From: Dehalobacter restrictus DSM 9455
Lineage (GTDB): Bacteria; Bacillota; Desulfitobacteriia; Desulfitobacteriales; Syntrophobotulaceae
DNA: 64,000 nucleotides
Assembly (NCBI RefSeq): GCF_000512895.1
Contig: NZ_CP007033.1
Coordinates: 464,001 to 528,000, forward strand
Reading direction: 5' to 3'
Positions 51,069 to 59,352 of this stretch are shown piece by piece; position 1 is the stretch's first letter, and every line of letters begins with the position of its first letter. Position numbers and translations under genes: made by a program. The notes beneath the pieces were generated by a model. The model had not been told where the DNA came from, did no database searches, and was given only the letters and a program-made list of their open reading frames with translations.

Positions 51069-51698
51069 ATGGCTAAATATACAGAATCAGTATGTCGTCT
51101 GTGCCGGCGTGAGGGTCAGAAGTTATTCCTGAAGGGGGATCGCTGCTATACCAATAAATGTGCTGTGGACCGTCGGGCGTATGCTCCGGGCATGCACGGA
51201 CAGGCTAGAGGCAAAAAACCGACTGAGTACGGCATTCAGCTCAGAGAAAAGCAGAAAGTCCGGAGGATCTACGGCGTTCTTGAGAAACAGTTCCGTGGAT
51301 ATTTCGACAAAGCTGCCCGTCAAAAAGGTATGACCGGGGAAAATCTTCTCCGTTTATTGGAACGCCGTTTGGATAATGTTGTTTTCAGACTTGGCTTTGC
51401 TTCATCCAGACCCGAAGCACGTCAGCTTGTGACACATGGTCATATCACAATCAATGGCAAACGCGTCGATATTGCATCTTATCTCGTCAGCACTGGCGAA
51501 GCAATTTCGATTAAAGAAAGCAGCAAAGACAACAATAGAATCAAGGAAATGGCCGAATCCTTAAAGGATCGTGCTGTTCCTGCATGGTTAAGCCTGGATA
51601 TCAACAGCATCACAGGGACTGTAATCAACATGCCAACCCGTGAAGATATTCAGATTCCGATTGAAGAACATCTTATCGTAGAGAAATATTCTCGTTAA
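51069..51698 (+). CDS. rpsD: 30S ribosomal protein S4
   Basis: The 209-residue protein has an N-terminal cysteine set ([14 protein letters not shown]) that can bind zinc and the S4 RNA-binding domain with [21 protein letters not shown]4 represses the alpha operon or its own gene in several bacteria; no leader could be assigned here. GGGGGTG precedes the ATG. Confidence 0.98.
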   Translation: MAKYTESVCRLCRREGQKLFLKGDRCYTNKCAVDRRAYAPGMHGQARGKKPTEYGIQLREKQKVRRIYGVLEKQFRGYFDKAARQKGMTGENLLRLLERRLDNVVFRLGFASSRPEARQLVTHGHITINGKRVDIASYLVSTGEAISIKESSKDNNRIKEMAESLKDRAVPAWLSLDINSITGTVINMPTREDIQIPIEEHLIVEKYSR

Positions 51699-51728
51699 AC
51701 TTTTCCGGGAAAGAAGGGGTGCATTCCG

Positions 51729-52676
51729 ATGCTTGAAATCGAAAAGCCCAATATTGAATGTGTTGAGAGATCTGAAGATAATACCTATGCCAAATTCATT
51801 ATTGAACCCTTAGAGAGAGGCTATGGCATTACCTTGGGGAATTCCCTGCGTCGTATCCTGCTTTCTTCTCTACCCGGGTCCGCGGTTACTTCAGTAAAAA
51901 TAGAAGGCGTACTACACGAATTCTCAACCATTCCAGGAGTCTTGGAAGACGTAACTGAGATCATTCTCAATATTAAATCCCTCGCTCTCAAAGGCCATAC
52001 GGATGAACCGCGCGTTCTGCGTTTGGAATGTGAAGGGGAACGGGTTGTTACCGCAAGAGACATTATCACCGGTCCCGATATTGAGATTCTCAATCCAGAT
52101 TTGAAGATCGCCACGTTGGATAAAGACGGACGTCTCTTCATGGAAATGAACGTCGAACGTTCCCGCGGCTATGTCTCAGCTGAGAAGAATAAAAAAGCAG
52201 ATCAGGTAATCGGCGTTATTCCTGTCGATTCCATTTTTACCCCAATTTATAAAGTCAACTATGCTGTAGAAGATACCCGGGTCGGTATGATGACTGACTT
52301 TGACAAGCTTACCCTGGAAGTATGGTCTAACGGCAGTATTACCCCGAAAGAGGCAACGAGTCTCGCAGCCAAGATTTTGAGCGAACATTTGAGGCTCTTT
52401 ATCGGACTGAACGATAATCTGGGTAATGTTGAAATCATGGTGGAAAAAGAAGAAGAGGCCAAAGATAAGATTCTGGAAATGACCATTGAAGAACTGGATC
52501 TTTCCGTAAGATCTTATAATTGCCTGAAACGCGCCGGCATAAACAGCGTTGAAGAACTGACACAAAGAACTGAAGAAGATATGATTAAAGTACGCAATCT
52601 TGGGCGCAAATCTCTGGAAGAAGTCGAACACAAGCTCAGAGAACTTGAGCTGGGATTCCGTACTCCGGAAGATTAA
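51729..52676 (+). CDS. rpoA: RNA polymerase alpha subunit
   Basis: The 315-residue protein has the N-terminal assembly domain ([20 protein letters not shown]) and a C-terminal domain with [20 protein letters not shown], which binds UP elements and activators. Length is normal. GAAGGGGTG precedes the ATG. Confidence 0.98.
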   Translation: MLEIEKPNIECVERSEDNTYAKFIIEPLERGYGITLGNSLRRILLSSLPGSAVTSVKIEGVLHEFSTIPGVLEDVTEIILNIKSLALKGHTDEPRVLRLECEGERVVTARDIITGPDIEILNPDLKIATLDKDGRLFMEMNVERSRGYVSAEKNKKADQVIGVIPVDSIFTPIYKVNYAVEDTRVGMMTDFDKLTLEVWSNGSITPKEATSLAAKILSEHLRLFIGLNDNLGNVEIMVEKEEEAKDKILEMTIEELDLSVRSYNCLKRAGINSVEELTQRTEEDMIKVRNLGRKSLEEVEHKLRELELGFRTPED

Positions 52677-52696
52677 ACCTAAAGGGGGGATCACAG

Positions 52697-53038
52697 TTGG
52701 CATACCGTAAGCTTGGAGTTAACATGAGCCGCAGAAGGGCTATGTTAAGAAATATTGTAACTTCCTTGCTGAAGCATGGAAAGATTGAGACAACAGAAGC
52801 AAGAGCAAAAGAACTGAATTCCCTGGCAGAGAAAATGATTACCCTAGGCAAAAGGGGTGACCTGGCTGCCAGACGTCAGGCGATGGAATTTTTGCTGGAT
52901 GAGACGGTAGTAAAAGAGCTTTTTGATACAATAGCTCCGAAATATGCCGATAGGCAGGGTGGCTACACCAGAATCATGAAAAACGGCTATCGTCGTGGAG
53001 ATGCTGCCGAAATGGTTTTAGTTGAGCTTGTGGACTAA
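52697..53038 (+). CDS. rplQ: 50S ribosomal protein L17
   Basis: The 113-residue protein begins [20 protein letters not shown] and has [19 protein letters not shown]. The start is TTG 52697 behind AAAGGGGGG. It ends the alpha operon. The ECF transporter genes usual between rplQ and truA are absent. Confidence 0.98.
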   Translation: MAYRKLGVNMSRRRAMLRNIVTSLLKHGKIETTEARAKELNSLAEKMITLGKRGDLAARRQAMEFLLDETVVKELFDTIAPKYADRQGGYTRIMKNGYRRGDAAEMVLVELVD

Positions 53039-53052
53039 GATGAAGGCCTAAT

Positions 53053-53087
53053 TTCGAAGTTCGAAGTTCGAGGTTCGGTGTTCGATC
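53053..53087 (+). repeat. Heptad tandem repeat tract between rplQ and truA
   Basis: Five tandem 7-base units: TTCGAAG, TTCGAAG, TTCGAGG, TTCGGTG, TTCGATC. They begin 14 bases after the rplQ stop. They are followed by a GCAGATAACGGAAACCGGA segment that resembles the DNA after the tract at 50080-50107. Further on, CTTCGAACTTC (53208-53218) is complementary to the units, and TGAACAT/ATGTTCA (53187-53206) forms a hairpin. No gene lies in the 245-base gap. Confidence 0.75.
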
Positions 53088-53283
53088 GCAGATAACGGAA
53101 ACCGGATACCAGGAATTGATTGATACCGGGTAACGAAACCAAATAAGCTATCGATAACCATTAATCACACACATGAATCGTACCTCTGAACATTGACACA
53201 TGTTCAGCTTCGAACTTCCTGTTGGCTCTTTTGAAAACAAGCATACCGTCCAGTTCAATATTATAAGATTGCTGGAGAAAAAA

Positions 53284-54060
53284 ATGCGCAACATCCTTCT
53301 GCGATTAGCCTATGATGGTACAAACTACCACGGATTCCAGCGCCAGCCAGAGGAACATGGACAAACTATCCAGGGAGAACTGGAAAAGGTCTGGAAGAAG
53401 CTTTTTGCCGAAGAAATAAAAATCACAACAGCGGGCAGGACGGATACTGGTGTACACGCTGCCGGCCAAGTGGTTAATTTCTGCTCAGAAGCGCGTATTC
53501 CGCAGGAGAAGATTCCTAAGGCCATGAACAGTATTCTGCCGTATGATATCAGAATACGTGAGGCCAGGGATATGCCTGAAGATTTTAGTGCCAGGAAAAG
53601 CGCCAAGTGGAAGAGATACGATTACAGAATCGATAACGGACGAATTCCTGACGTATTCAGAAGACTGTATTCTCTCCATGAGCCGTTGCAGCTGAATGTC
53701 AGCGCCATGCAAATGGCTGCTTCCCAGCTTGAAGGGAAACATGACTTCAGTGCATTTGCCGCTGCTGGGTCTTCGGCTAAAAGTTTTGTCCGGACACTGT
53801 ACCGCTGCAAAGTATGTTGGCTGGATGAACAAATCGTTGTTACCTGTATTGGTGACGGGTTTCTATATAACATGGTAAGAATTATTGCCGGTACCTTGAT
53901 GGATGCGGGTAAAGGCCGAACACAGCCGGAAGAAATCCCTGAAGTACTAGCGTCCAGGGATCGAACCAAAGCAGGTGAAACTGCTCCGGCCAGAGGACTC
54001 ACCTTGACCTATGTCAATTATGACGCATCCAGTCCCGGTGAAATCTTTCCGGAACTTTAA
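53284..54060 (+). CDS. truA: tRNA pseudouridine synthase A
   Basis: The 258-residue enzyme makes pseudouridine at tRNA positions 38-40. The catalytic aspartate lies in TAGRTDTGVHAAGQVVNF, and FLYNMVRIIAGTLMDAGKG is the conserved C-terminal motif. The start is ATG 53284 (MRNILLRLAYDGTNYHG) behind TGGAGA; the frame is open from 53200, but the extra residues are not family-like. Confidence 0.96.
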   Translation: MRNILLRLAYDGTNYHGFQRQPEEHGQTIQGELEKVWKKLFAEEIKITTAGRTDTGVHAAGQVVNFCSEARIPQEKIPKAMNSILPYDIRIREARDMPEDFSARKSAKWKRYDYRIDNGRIPDVFRRLYSLHEPLQLNVSAMQMAASQLEGKHDFSAFAAAGSSAKSFVRTLYRCKVCWLDEQIVVTCIGDGFLYNMVRIIAGTLMDAGKGRTQPEEIPEVLASRDRTKAGETAPARGLTLTYVNYDASSPGEIFPEL

Positions 54061-54125
54061 GAAACAGGAAACCATAGGTTGACGAAAGACGTTATTTTAG
54101 TTAAACTTTTTAAGTAGTCTTTTAC

Positions 54126-54154
54126 CGAACGTGAATGAGCCCTTCACGTCCGGT
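54126..54154 (+). promoter_or_regulatory. Hairpin in the leader of rplM (possible L13 leader)
   Basis: ACGTGAA (54130-54136) pairs with TTCACGT (54144-54150), with an outer CCG/CGG extension broken by one mismatch. It lies about 70 bases before rplM, in the 164-base gap after truA. An L13 leader is known in Firmicutes at this place; the match to that family was not tested. Confidence 0.45.
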
Positions 54155-54224
54155 GATGATATAACGAACTCAAAAATCGTACATGAGAACATGATGGACG
54201 CGATTAAAAATGGAGGGAACCAAC

Positions 54225-54659
54225 ATGACCACCACGCAATTTGCGAAAGCCCATGAGGTGGACCGTAAATGGTTAGTCATTGACGCAGCCGGTGTTTCTT
54301 TGGGAAGAGTGGCAGCTGAAGCCGCCCGCTTGCTCAGAGGAAAACATAAGCCGATATTTACCCCGAACGTTGACACAGGTGATTTTGTCATTATCGTCAA
54401 TGCAGATAAAACATTGATTACCGGCAATAAACTGGATAAGAAAATGTATCGCTGGCACACCGGTTATCCAGGCGGACTGAAAGAAATGACCTACCGAGTG
54501 CTGATGAGCAAAGCCCCCGAAAAAGCTATGGAACATGCTGTAAAAGGAATGCTTCCTCACAACAAACTTGGTGCACAGATGTATAAGAAACTTAAAGTAT
54601 ACTCGGGACCGGAACATCCGCATCAGGCCCAAAAAGCAGAAGTATGGAATATGAAATAG
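54225..54659 (+). CDS. rplM: 50S ribosomal protein L13
   Basis: The 144-residue protein has [40 protein letters not shown] and [23 protein letters not shown] 54225 follows GGAGGG; the in-frame ATG at 54210 lies on the upstream side of that site. It is cotranscribed with rpsI. Confidence 0.98.
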   Translation: MTTTQFAKAHEVDRKWLVIDAAGVSLGRVAAEAARLLRGKHKPIFTPNVDTGDFVIIVNADKTLITGNKLDKKMYRWHTGYPGGLKEMTYRVLMSKAPEKAMEHAVKGMLPHNKLGAQMYKKLKVYSGPEHPHQAQKAEVWNMK

Positions 54660-54677
54660 TTGGAAGGAGGTAAAAGC

Positions 54678-55073
54678 ATGTCAGCACAGCTTCAGTATCA
54701 AGGCACAGGCAGAAGGAAAAATGCAGTTGCCCGGGTCAGACTTCTGGCCGGTAACGGAAAATATACGATTAACGACAGAGACCTAAGTGAATACTTCGGC
54801 AAGAAAACTTTAGAGATGATTGTTCAGCAGCCCTTAGAAGTTACTGAAACTTTAGGGAAATACGATTTAATTGCCAGAGTTCACGGCGGCGGTACAACCG
54901 GCCAGGCCGGTGCCCTCAGAATGGGTATTGCCAGAGCTTTGCTTAAAGCAGATGAAAGTCTTCGTCCGGCTTTAAAACGCGCAGGTTTTCTTACCCGTGA
55001 CCCGCGTATGAAAGAGCGCCGCAAATACGGACTCAAAAAGGCCCGCAAAGCGCCTCAATTCTCGAAACGTTAA
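54678..55073 (+). CDS. rpsI: 30S ribosomal protein S9
   Basis: The 131-residue protein has [40 protein letters not shown] and the C-terminal basic tail [12 protein letters not shown] that touches P-site tRNA. ATG 54678 lies 8 bases after GGAAGGAGG. Confidence 0.98.
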   Translation: MSAQLQYQGTGRRKNAVARVRLLAGNGKYTINDRDLSEYFGKKTLEMIVQQPLEVTETLGKYDLIARVHGGGTTGQAGALRMGIARALLKADESLRPALKRAGFLTRDPRMKERRKYGLKKARKAPQFSKR

Positions 55074-55089
55074 TATCCAAGAAACAGCG

Positions 55090-55119
55090 AATCCCTCAAC
55101 TAAAGGTTGGGGGATTTTT
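55090..55119 (+). terminator. Intrinsic terminator after rpsI
   Basis: The stem AATCCCTCAAC/GGTTGGGGGATT, with a TAAA loop and a TTTTT tail, lies 16 bases after the rpsI stop and ends the ribosomal supercluster. The following DNA up to 55352 is AT-rich and holds no gene. Confidence 0.9.
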
Positions 55120-55352
55120 CTCTTTTTCTCATTTTTTACCTTTCTATACTTTATTAATTGAATAAAAAAATTGCTGATATCATTTTGACCATAAAAATGC
55201 GGGTATTATGTTGAAAACAGGTGAAGTAATTGGCAAAACAAAATCACTGCATGCAGACAGGCAAACCTTATCCGATCAAAGGTCGCTGAAATCATTCCCT
55301 TTTGAATAATTCACTGCCCTTCACCATAGATATAGGTGAGAGGGGGAAAACC

Positions 55353-56132
55353 ATGGCCAAACACCTGAATTATTCACGGATCAGTGGACTGATGCACGGA
55401 CAGATAATGCCAAGACCAAAGATTATACTGGCATCAAGCATTCTCATTCTTCTGGCCGTAACCGGTATTTTTCTCAGCCAGAAAACAGCAGTGCATACCG
55501 CCAAGGATGTTCCCGGATGGAGCTGGATACTTGGCGGAGTAACCATTTCGATCGATGCCGGTCATGGCGGGGTTGACCCTGGGGCTGTTGGTGTCAATAA
55601 AACCCTGGAGAAGGATGTGAATCTGCAAGTTTCTAAAAGGCTGCAGGTACTTTTCACCCAGGCCGGAAGCAAAGTTGTGATGCTAAGGGAGCAGGACCGG
55701 GATTTTGGGACTTCTTTAAGCTTGCTTCAACGCAAAAGAGAGGACTTGGCCTACCGGATTCAGACCGCTATGGAATCCCAGGCTAAAATATATCTGAGTA
55801 TTCATGCCAATAGTTTTTCCGATCAAAGACAGCATGGCCCGCAAGTGTTTTATCATCCGGAATCCGATGGAGGAAAACTGCTGGCTGAAAGTATCCAGCA
55901 AAGTTTGAATAAAGTCGGAACAAAAGAACGGGAAGCAAAGGCAAACCAAAGCTATTTTATCCTCAAGAATACGGATATGGTGGCCGTGACAATTGAAGTC
56001 GGGTTCCTGTCCAATCCGGAGGAAGAAAAGAAATTAAACGAAAGTGCTTATCAGCAGCAGCTGGCCATGGCTATTTTCGAAGGAGTGGGCAATTATCTGG
56101 CCAAGGAACAGCCGGTGGCGGCAGCCGATTAA
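55353..56132 (+). CDS. cwlD: CwlD-type N-acetylmuramoyl-L-alanine amidase
   Basis: The 259-residue protein has an N-terminal membrane anchor (about residues 23-42, IILASSILILLAVTGIFL) and an Amidase_3 domain: SIDAGHGGVDPGAVG (zinc His), EKDVNLQVSKRLQ (zinc Glu), YLSIHANSFS (zinc His) and TIEVGFLSNPEEE (catalytic Glu). CwlD removes peptide side chains during spore cortex muramic-lactam synthesis. GAGAGGGGG lies before ATG 55353; the in-frame TTG at 55302 is rejected. The place after rpsI is the same as in Bacillus. Confidence 0.95.
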   Translation: MAKHLNYSRISGLMHGQIMPRPKIILASSILILLAVTGIFLSQKTAVHTAKDVPGWSWILGGVTISIDAGHGGVDPGAVGVNKTLEKDVNLQVSKRLQVLFTQAGSKVVMLREQDRDFGTSLSLLQRKREDLAYRIQTAMESQAKIYLSIHANSFSDQRQHGPQVFYHPESDGGKLLAESIQQSLNKVGTKEREAKANQSYFILKNTDMVAVTIEVGFLSNPEEEKKLNESAYQQQLAMAIFEGVGNYLAKEQPVAAAD

Positions 56133-56445
56133 TTTTGAAATTACCATCCTAGTAATAAATAAAGGAAGATACGCAATTAATCCCGAATATATCAGATAAT
56201 CCCGAATATATCAGATAATCGCTTTGGAAGCTGCAACGCACCTGACCTTTCAAAGACTCGTGCTTAATTCCATTTCAAATTAATTTCAAAGAGTAAAAAA
56301 GAGTAAAAAACTAAAAAGAAGAATTGTCCATTTTGCCCAGAAGCATTGTTTATAAATTGTTTAGATTCTGTTTACAGATATTCAAGATATTGGGAGTAAA
56401 ATAAGATCAGGAAGCTTTCCAATATTTGAAAAGGAGTAAGTGAAG
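56133..56445 (+). other. Non-coding gap between cwlD and the secreted-protein gene, with short tandem duplications
   Basis: No gene is seen in these 313 bases. A 19-base unit (TCCCGAATATATCAGATAA) occurs twice in tandem at 56181-56218, and GAGTAAAAAA occurs twice at 56291-56310. The DNA is AT-rich, and no strong terminator follows cwlD. A promoter for the next gene should lie near 56340-56400 but no clear match stands out. Confidence 0.6.
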
Positions 56446-57699
56446 ATGAGAATATCTAAAAAAGCGGCGCTGCCGTTAGTCTTTACTGTCGGGATTCTGT
56501 TGTTTGCGACGACTGCACTGGCGGACATTGTCAGCAAGAGCGGCTATGATACGCTTAAGGACGGCTTGAAGCAAAGCGCCGCGAGCTGTTCAGAGAAATT
56601 TAACAACTTTACCCTGGATTATTCATTTGCCATAAAGTATAACGGTGAAATCATCAGTTCCCAGAACGATGTCAAAAAGTTTGACCGGCTGAATGGTGCG
56701 ACCGAAGACAGCTCCCACAGTCTGAGTCAAGACGGAAAAGTTTCCGATTCTTATTACTATACGGATAAGAATACCTGGATCAATGGCACGGATATCGGCA
56801 CCAGCAATGAAGCTTATTACTATACCGAATATACCCAGGAGCGCGAAACGGATGTATTTGACAATCCTTTTAAACAGGATGAAGCGGAAGATGTTGAGAA
56901 GATTGTGGATGCGGTTGTCGGCAGTTTGAAGGACCATGTGGTTGTTCAGGAAAATGCCGATGGCAGCAAAGGGCTTTCGGGTTCCCTGTCTGAAGTACAG
57001 ATTCCGGCTTTAGTCAACGCGGTGGCTTCCCTTCAGGTCAAACAGGCTTTTTCGGGACAAAACAGCTATCGTGCCAGAATCCCTGTACTAACGCAGGATA
57101 TCTATGTGAAACAAATTGAAGGGTCGGCCACAGTTAATTCGGACGGTCTCTTGGATTATATTCTGGCGACAGTGATATTATCCGGAAAGGACGCACAGGA
57201 ACAGGTCCATGAAATTACGATGGAAACGCTTGTAAAATTGACGGATATCAACGAAACGGTTGTTCAGAAGCCGGATCTTAGCGGCAAAGAAGTTCAGAGA
57301 ACAACAGAAAGAAACAGTGCCGGACCTCAGATCTCCAATCCTGAAAAATTTATCGGGACATTTAAAAACGATATTATCATTGAGCAAGACGGTAAATTTA
57401 TCAAGATTGGCGAGCGCATTCTGCAAATCGCCCATGTTGAGAGCGCAAATATTGCCGGAAAATATTCCGAGGAATACAGAGAAGGCTTTGAAACGTATGC
57501 TCAGAATGCCTTGGCCTTTACGTTTGACGCCACAACTTCCAATCAGGCAAAATCGGATGCCATGTTTGAATTCAGAGATAATGATGGATCGAACCGGTCC
57601 GGAAGTATCTATCTGGATGAAGCAAATGCCAAGGTGTATTTCAACTTGAACATGTCTAATGGGTCTTACGATTCCGTCTTCTCGCCTGTCCTGGAATGA
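56446..57699 (+). CDS. Secreted protein of unknown function, first gene of an ABC/two-component cluster
   Basis: The 417-residue protein is not one I recognise by function. A signal peptide is clear (basic start MRISKK, hydrophobic core PLVFTVGILLFATTA, cleavage near ALA-DIV). The mature part starts YDTLKDGLKQSAASC and contains tyrosine-rich strands (SDSYYYTDKNTW and NEAYYYTEYTQE). It appears beta-rich, rather like LolA/RseB-type fold proteins, but this is only an impression. ATG 56446 lies 9 bases from AAGGAG; GTG 56440 is too close. The next genes are an ABC transporter, kinase, regulator and L,D-transpeptidase, which suggests a sensor or substrate role at the envelope. Confidence 0.8.
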   Translation: MRISKKAALPLVFTVGILLFATTALADIVSKSGYDTLKDGLKQSAASCSEKFNNFTLDYSFAIKYNGEIISSQNDVKKFDRLNGATEDSSHSLSQDGKVSDSYYYTDKNTWINGTDIGTSNEAYYYTEYTQERETDVFDNPFKQDEAEDVEKIVDAVVGSLKDHVVVQENADGSKGLSGSLSEVQIPALVNAVASLQVKQAFSGQNSYRARIPVLTQDIYVKQIEGSATVNSDGLLDYILATVILSGKDAQEQVHEITMETLVKLTDINETVVQKPDLSGKEVQRTTERNSAGPQISNPEKFIGTFKNDIIIEQDGKFIKIGERILQIAHVESANIAGKYSEEYREGFETYAQNALAFTFDATTSNQAKSDAMFEFRDNDGSNRSGSIYLDEANAKVYFNLNMSNGSYDSVFSPVLE

Positions 57700-57719
57700 A
57701 CAGATGCTGTTAGATGACA

Positions 57720-57773
57720 GATAACGAATAACAAGTAACAAAACGAATAACAAATAGCAAATAGCAAATAGCT
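57720..57773 (+). repeat. Heptad tandem repeat tract (AATARCA type)
   Basis: Seven-base units GATAACG, AATAACA, AGTAACA, then AAACG (5 bases), then AATAACA, AATAGCA, AATAGCA, AATAGCT. The tract lies 20 bases after the stop of the secreted protein. Its unit differs from the TTCGAAG tracts but shares the 7-base period, and its start (CAGATAACG) is also seen next to the tract at 53053. Confidence 0.75.
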
Positions 57774-57780
57774 TAAAATT

Positions 57781-57809
57781 GGAGCTGCCGGGGTATCCCG
57801 GCAGGCTCC
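57781..57809 (+). other. Strong hairpin between the secreted-protein gene and the ABC genes
   Basis: GGAG-CTGCCGGG pairs with CCCGGCAG-CTCC around a GTAT loop, with one bulged G: twelve pairs. The tail is only TTGCAG, so termination on the plus strand should be weak. It may set the ratio of upstream to downstream mRNA or protect a 3' end. Confidence 0.55.
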
Positions 57810-57835
57810 TTGCAGTGCGCAATGGGGGCAATTAA

Positions 57836-58561
57836 ATGGAAAAAGTGATTGAAATATGCAGCCTGACCAAACTGTATAAAAATGGCCGGGGCATTGACGA
57901 TATTAACCTGGAAATTAATCAGGGGGATATTTTTGGTTTTCTTGGGCCAAACGGTGCAGGAAAAACAACGGCAATGAAGATCATGACCGGATTAATCCGG
58001 CCGGACCGCGGTGACGTCAGGATTTTCGGGCATAGTATTACCGAATCGTACGAGAAGGCCATGGCGGAAGTTGGCTGTATTATTGAAATTGCTGACTCTT
58101 ATCCGTTTTTGACCGCTTATGAGAACTTAAGGCAGCGTGCCCGGTATTATCAGGGAGTCGATGACTGCAGAATTGATGAGGTTCTGGAGCTTACCGGTAT
58201 GATCAAATACAAACAGGAAAAACCTAGGAAGTTTTCCCTGGGCATGAAGCAGCGTTTGGGTTTAGCTGCAGCTATTCTGGCCAGGCCCAAAGTTTTGATC
58301 CTGGATGAGCCATTGAACGGACTCGATGTCGAGGGGATGATCGATGTCCGTAATCTCATTAAGCAGATGGCTGAACAGGAAGGAACCACCTTTTTTATTT
58401 CAAGCCATCTGATCCATGATGTCGAACTTACCTGCAGCAGGATCGGGGTCATCGTCAATGGAAAGATGCTCAATGTGGACAGCACGGAAGAGATTCTGCA
58501 AAATTACGCCACGTTGGAGAATTACTTTGTCAGTGAGGTGGAACGCAATGGCCGCGTATAA
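57836..58561 (+). CDS. ABC transporter ATP-binding protein
   Basis: The 241-residue ATPase has Walker A GPNGAGKTTAMK (about residue 38), a Q-loop area, the signature LGMKQRLGLA (about 135), Walker B VLILDEPLNGLD and the switch His in ISSHLIHD. It resembles bacitracin/lantibiotic-type export ATPases (BcrA/CcmA group). It overlaps the permease gene by 14 bases. The substrate is unknown. Confidence 0.93.
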   Translation: MEKVIEICSLTKLYKNGRGIDDINLEINQGDIFGFLGPNGAGKTTAMKIMTGLIRPDRGDVRIFGHSITESYEKAMAEVGCIIEIADSYPFLTAYENLRQRARYYQGVDDCRIDEVLELTGMIKYKQEKPRKFSLGMKQRLGLAAAILARPKVLILDEPLNGLDVEGMIDVRNLIKQMAEQEGTTFFISSHLIHDVELTCSRIGVIVNGKMLNVDSTEEILQNYATLENYFVSEVERNGRV

Positions 58562-59300
58562 AGCTGCTTTGATCAATGAAATTGAAAAGCTGTACAAAAA
58601 GAAAAAAGCCCTGGTTGCGCTGATTATTTCACTGGTTGTGATTGTACTGGGGCAGCTGGCTGTCGTTGGTGTCAGAAGCGGCTTTGGCGTAAGAGGCGCC
58701 GGCAGCGTAGAATTTCCCGTACTGGTTTTGTCGGTCGTCGTCAATACGATTCTGCCGCTGTTTACAGCGCTCATTGCCATTGACTGTTTTTCCGGGGAGT
58801 TCTCCCATAACCTGATGCGCGTCACGCTGACCAGGCCGGTCAGCAGGCTAAAAATCTATACGGCCAAAGTCACAGCTATTGCAGTCTTTATTCTGGCCAA
58901 CCTGCTGATCTTAATGGTCTTCTCCATGCTTGCCGGTTTTCTGTTTAATGCCAATTCCGCTACGATTACCGCTGTAGCGAGAACCGTGCTCGTTTATGTG
59001 ATCAGCCTGTTTCCGCTGTTTACATTGGCCCTAGGGATTGTGTTTTTGGCCAATATTCTAAAGAGCGGCACGTCGGTATTTTTTGTTGCAATTATTGTCT
59101 TTCTGGCCATCAAGGCTTTTGGTATTTTCTTTTCTGAGTACGCAAGCCTGTTGATTACCACACAGCTCGACTGGTACAATTTGTGGCTGGCCAATTCTTT
59201 GCCGCTGGCGAAGATTGGCCGGGAGTTTTGTCTGATGCTTGGCTACGCATTGATGTTTTTTGCAGCGGGGTTTTATTTGTTTGATAAAAAAGAGTTCTAG
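58548..59300 (+). CDS. ABC-2 type transporter permease
   Basis: The 250-residue membrane protein has about six hydrophobic helices (residues 20-40, 58-78, 105-130, 145-165, 170-190 and 225-243), the usual form of one-subunit ABC-2 permeases. The segment ALIAIDCFSGEFSHNLMRVT is typical of the family. ATG 58548 lies inside the ATPase gene behind GTGAGGTGG. Together the two would make one exporter or protective pump. Confidence 0.9.
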   Translation: MAAYKAALINEIEKLYKKKKALVALIISLVVIVLGQLAVVGVRSGFGVRGAGSVEFPVLVLSVVVNTILPLFTALIAIDCFSGEFSHNLMRVTLTRPVSRLKIYTAKVTAIAVFILANLLILMVFSMLAGFLFNANSATITAVARTVLVYVISLFPLFTLALGIVFLANILKSGTSVFFVAIIVFLAIKAFGIFFSEYASLLITTQLDWYNLWLANSLPLAKIGREFCLMLGYALMFFAAGFYLFDKKEF

Positions 59301-59352
59301 ATTTCAGAATTTGCTTAAAATGATGCTAAATGACTGAATAAGAGGACCGGCA

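Noticed and set aside
53187-53206. LexA-like palindrome TGAACAT-N6-ATGTTCA before truA
   Set aside because: The spacing and half-sites do not match the Firmicute LexA box, and truA is not an SOS gene; listed only as a hairpin.
57178-57831. Minus-strand frame of 217 codons at the end of the secreted-protein gene
   Set aside because: The plus-strand frame has a signal peptide, a ribosome site and a gene context; this one runs through the heptad repeat, which explains part of its openness.
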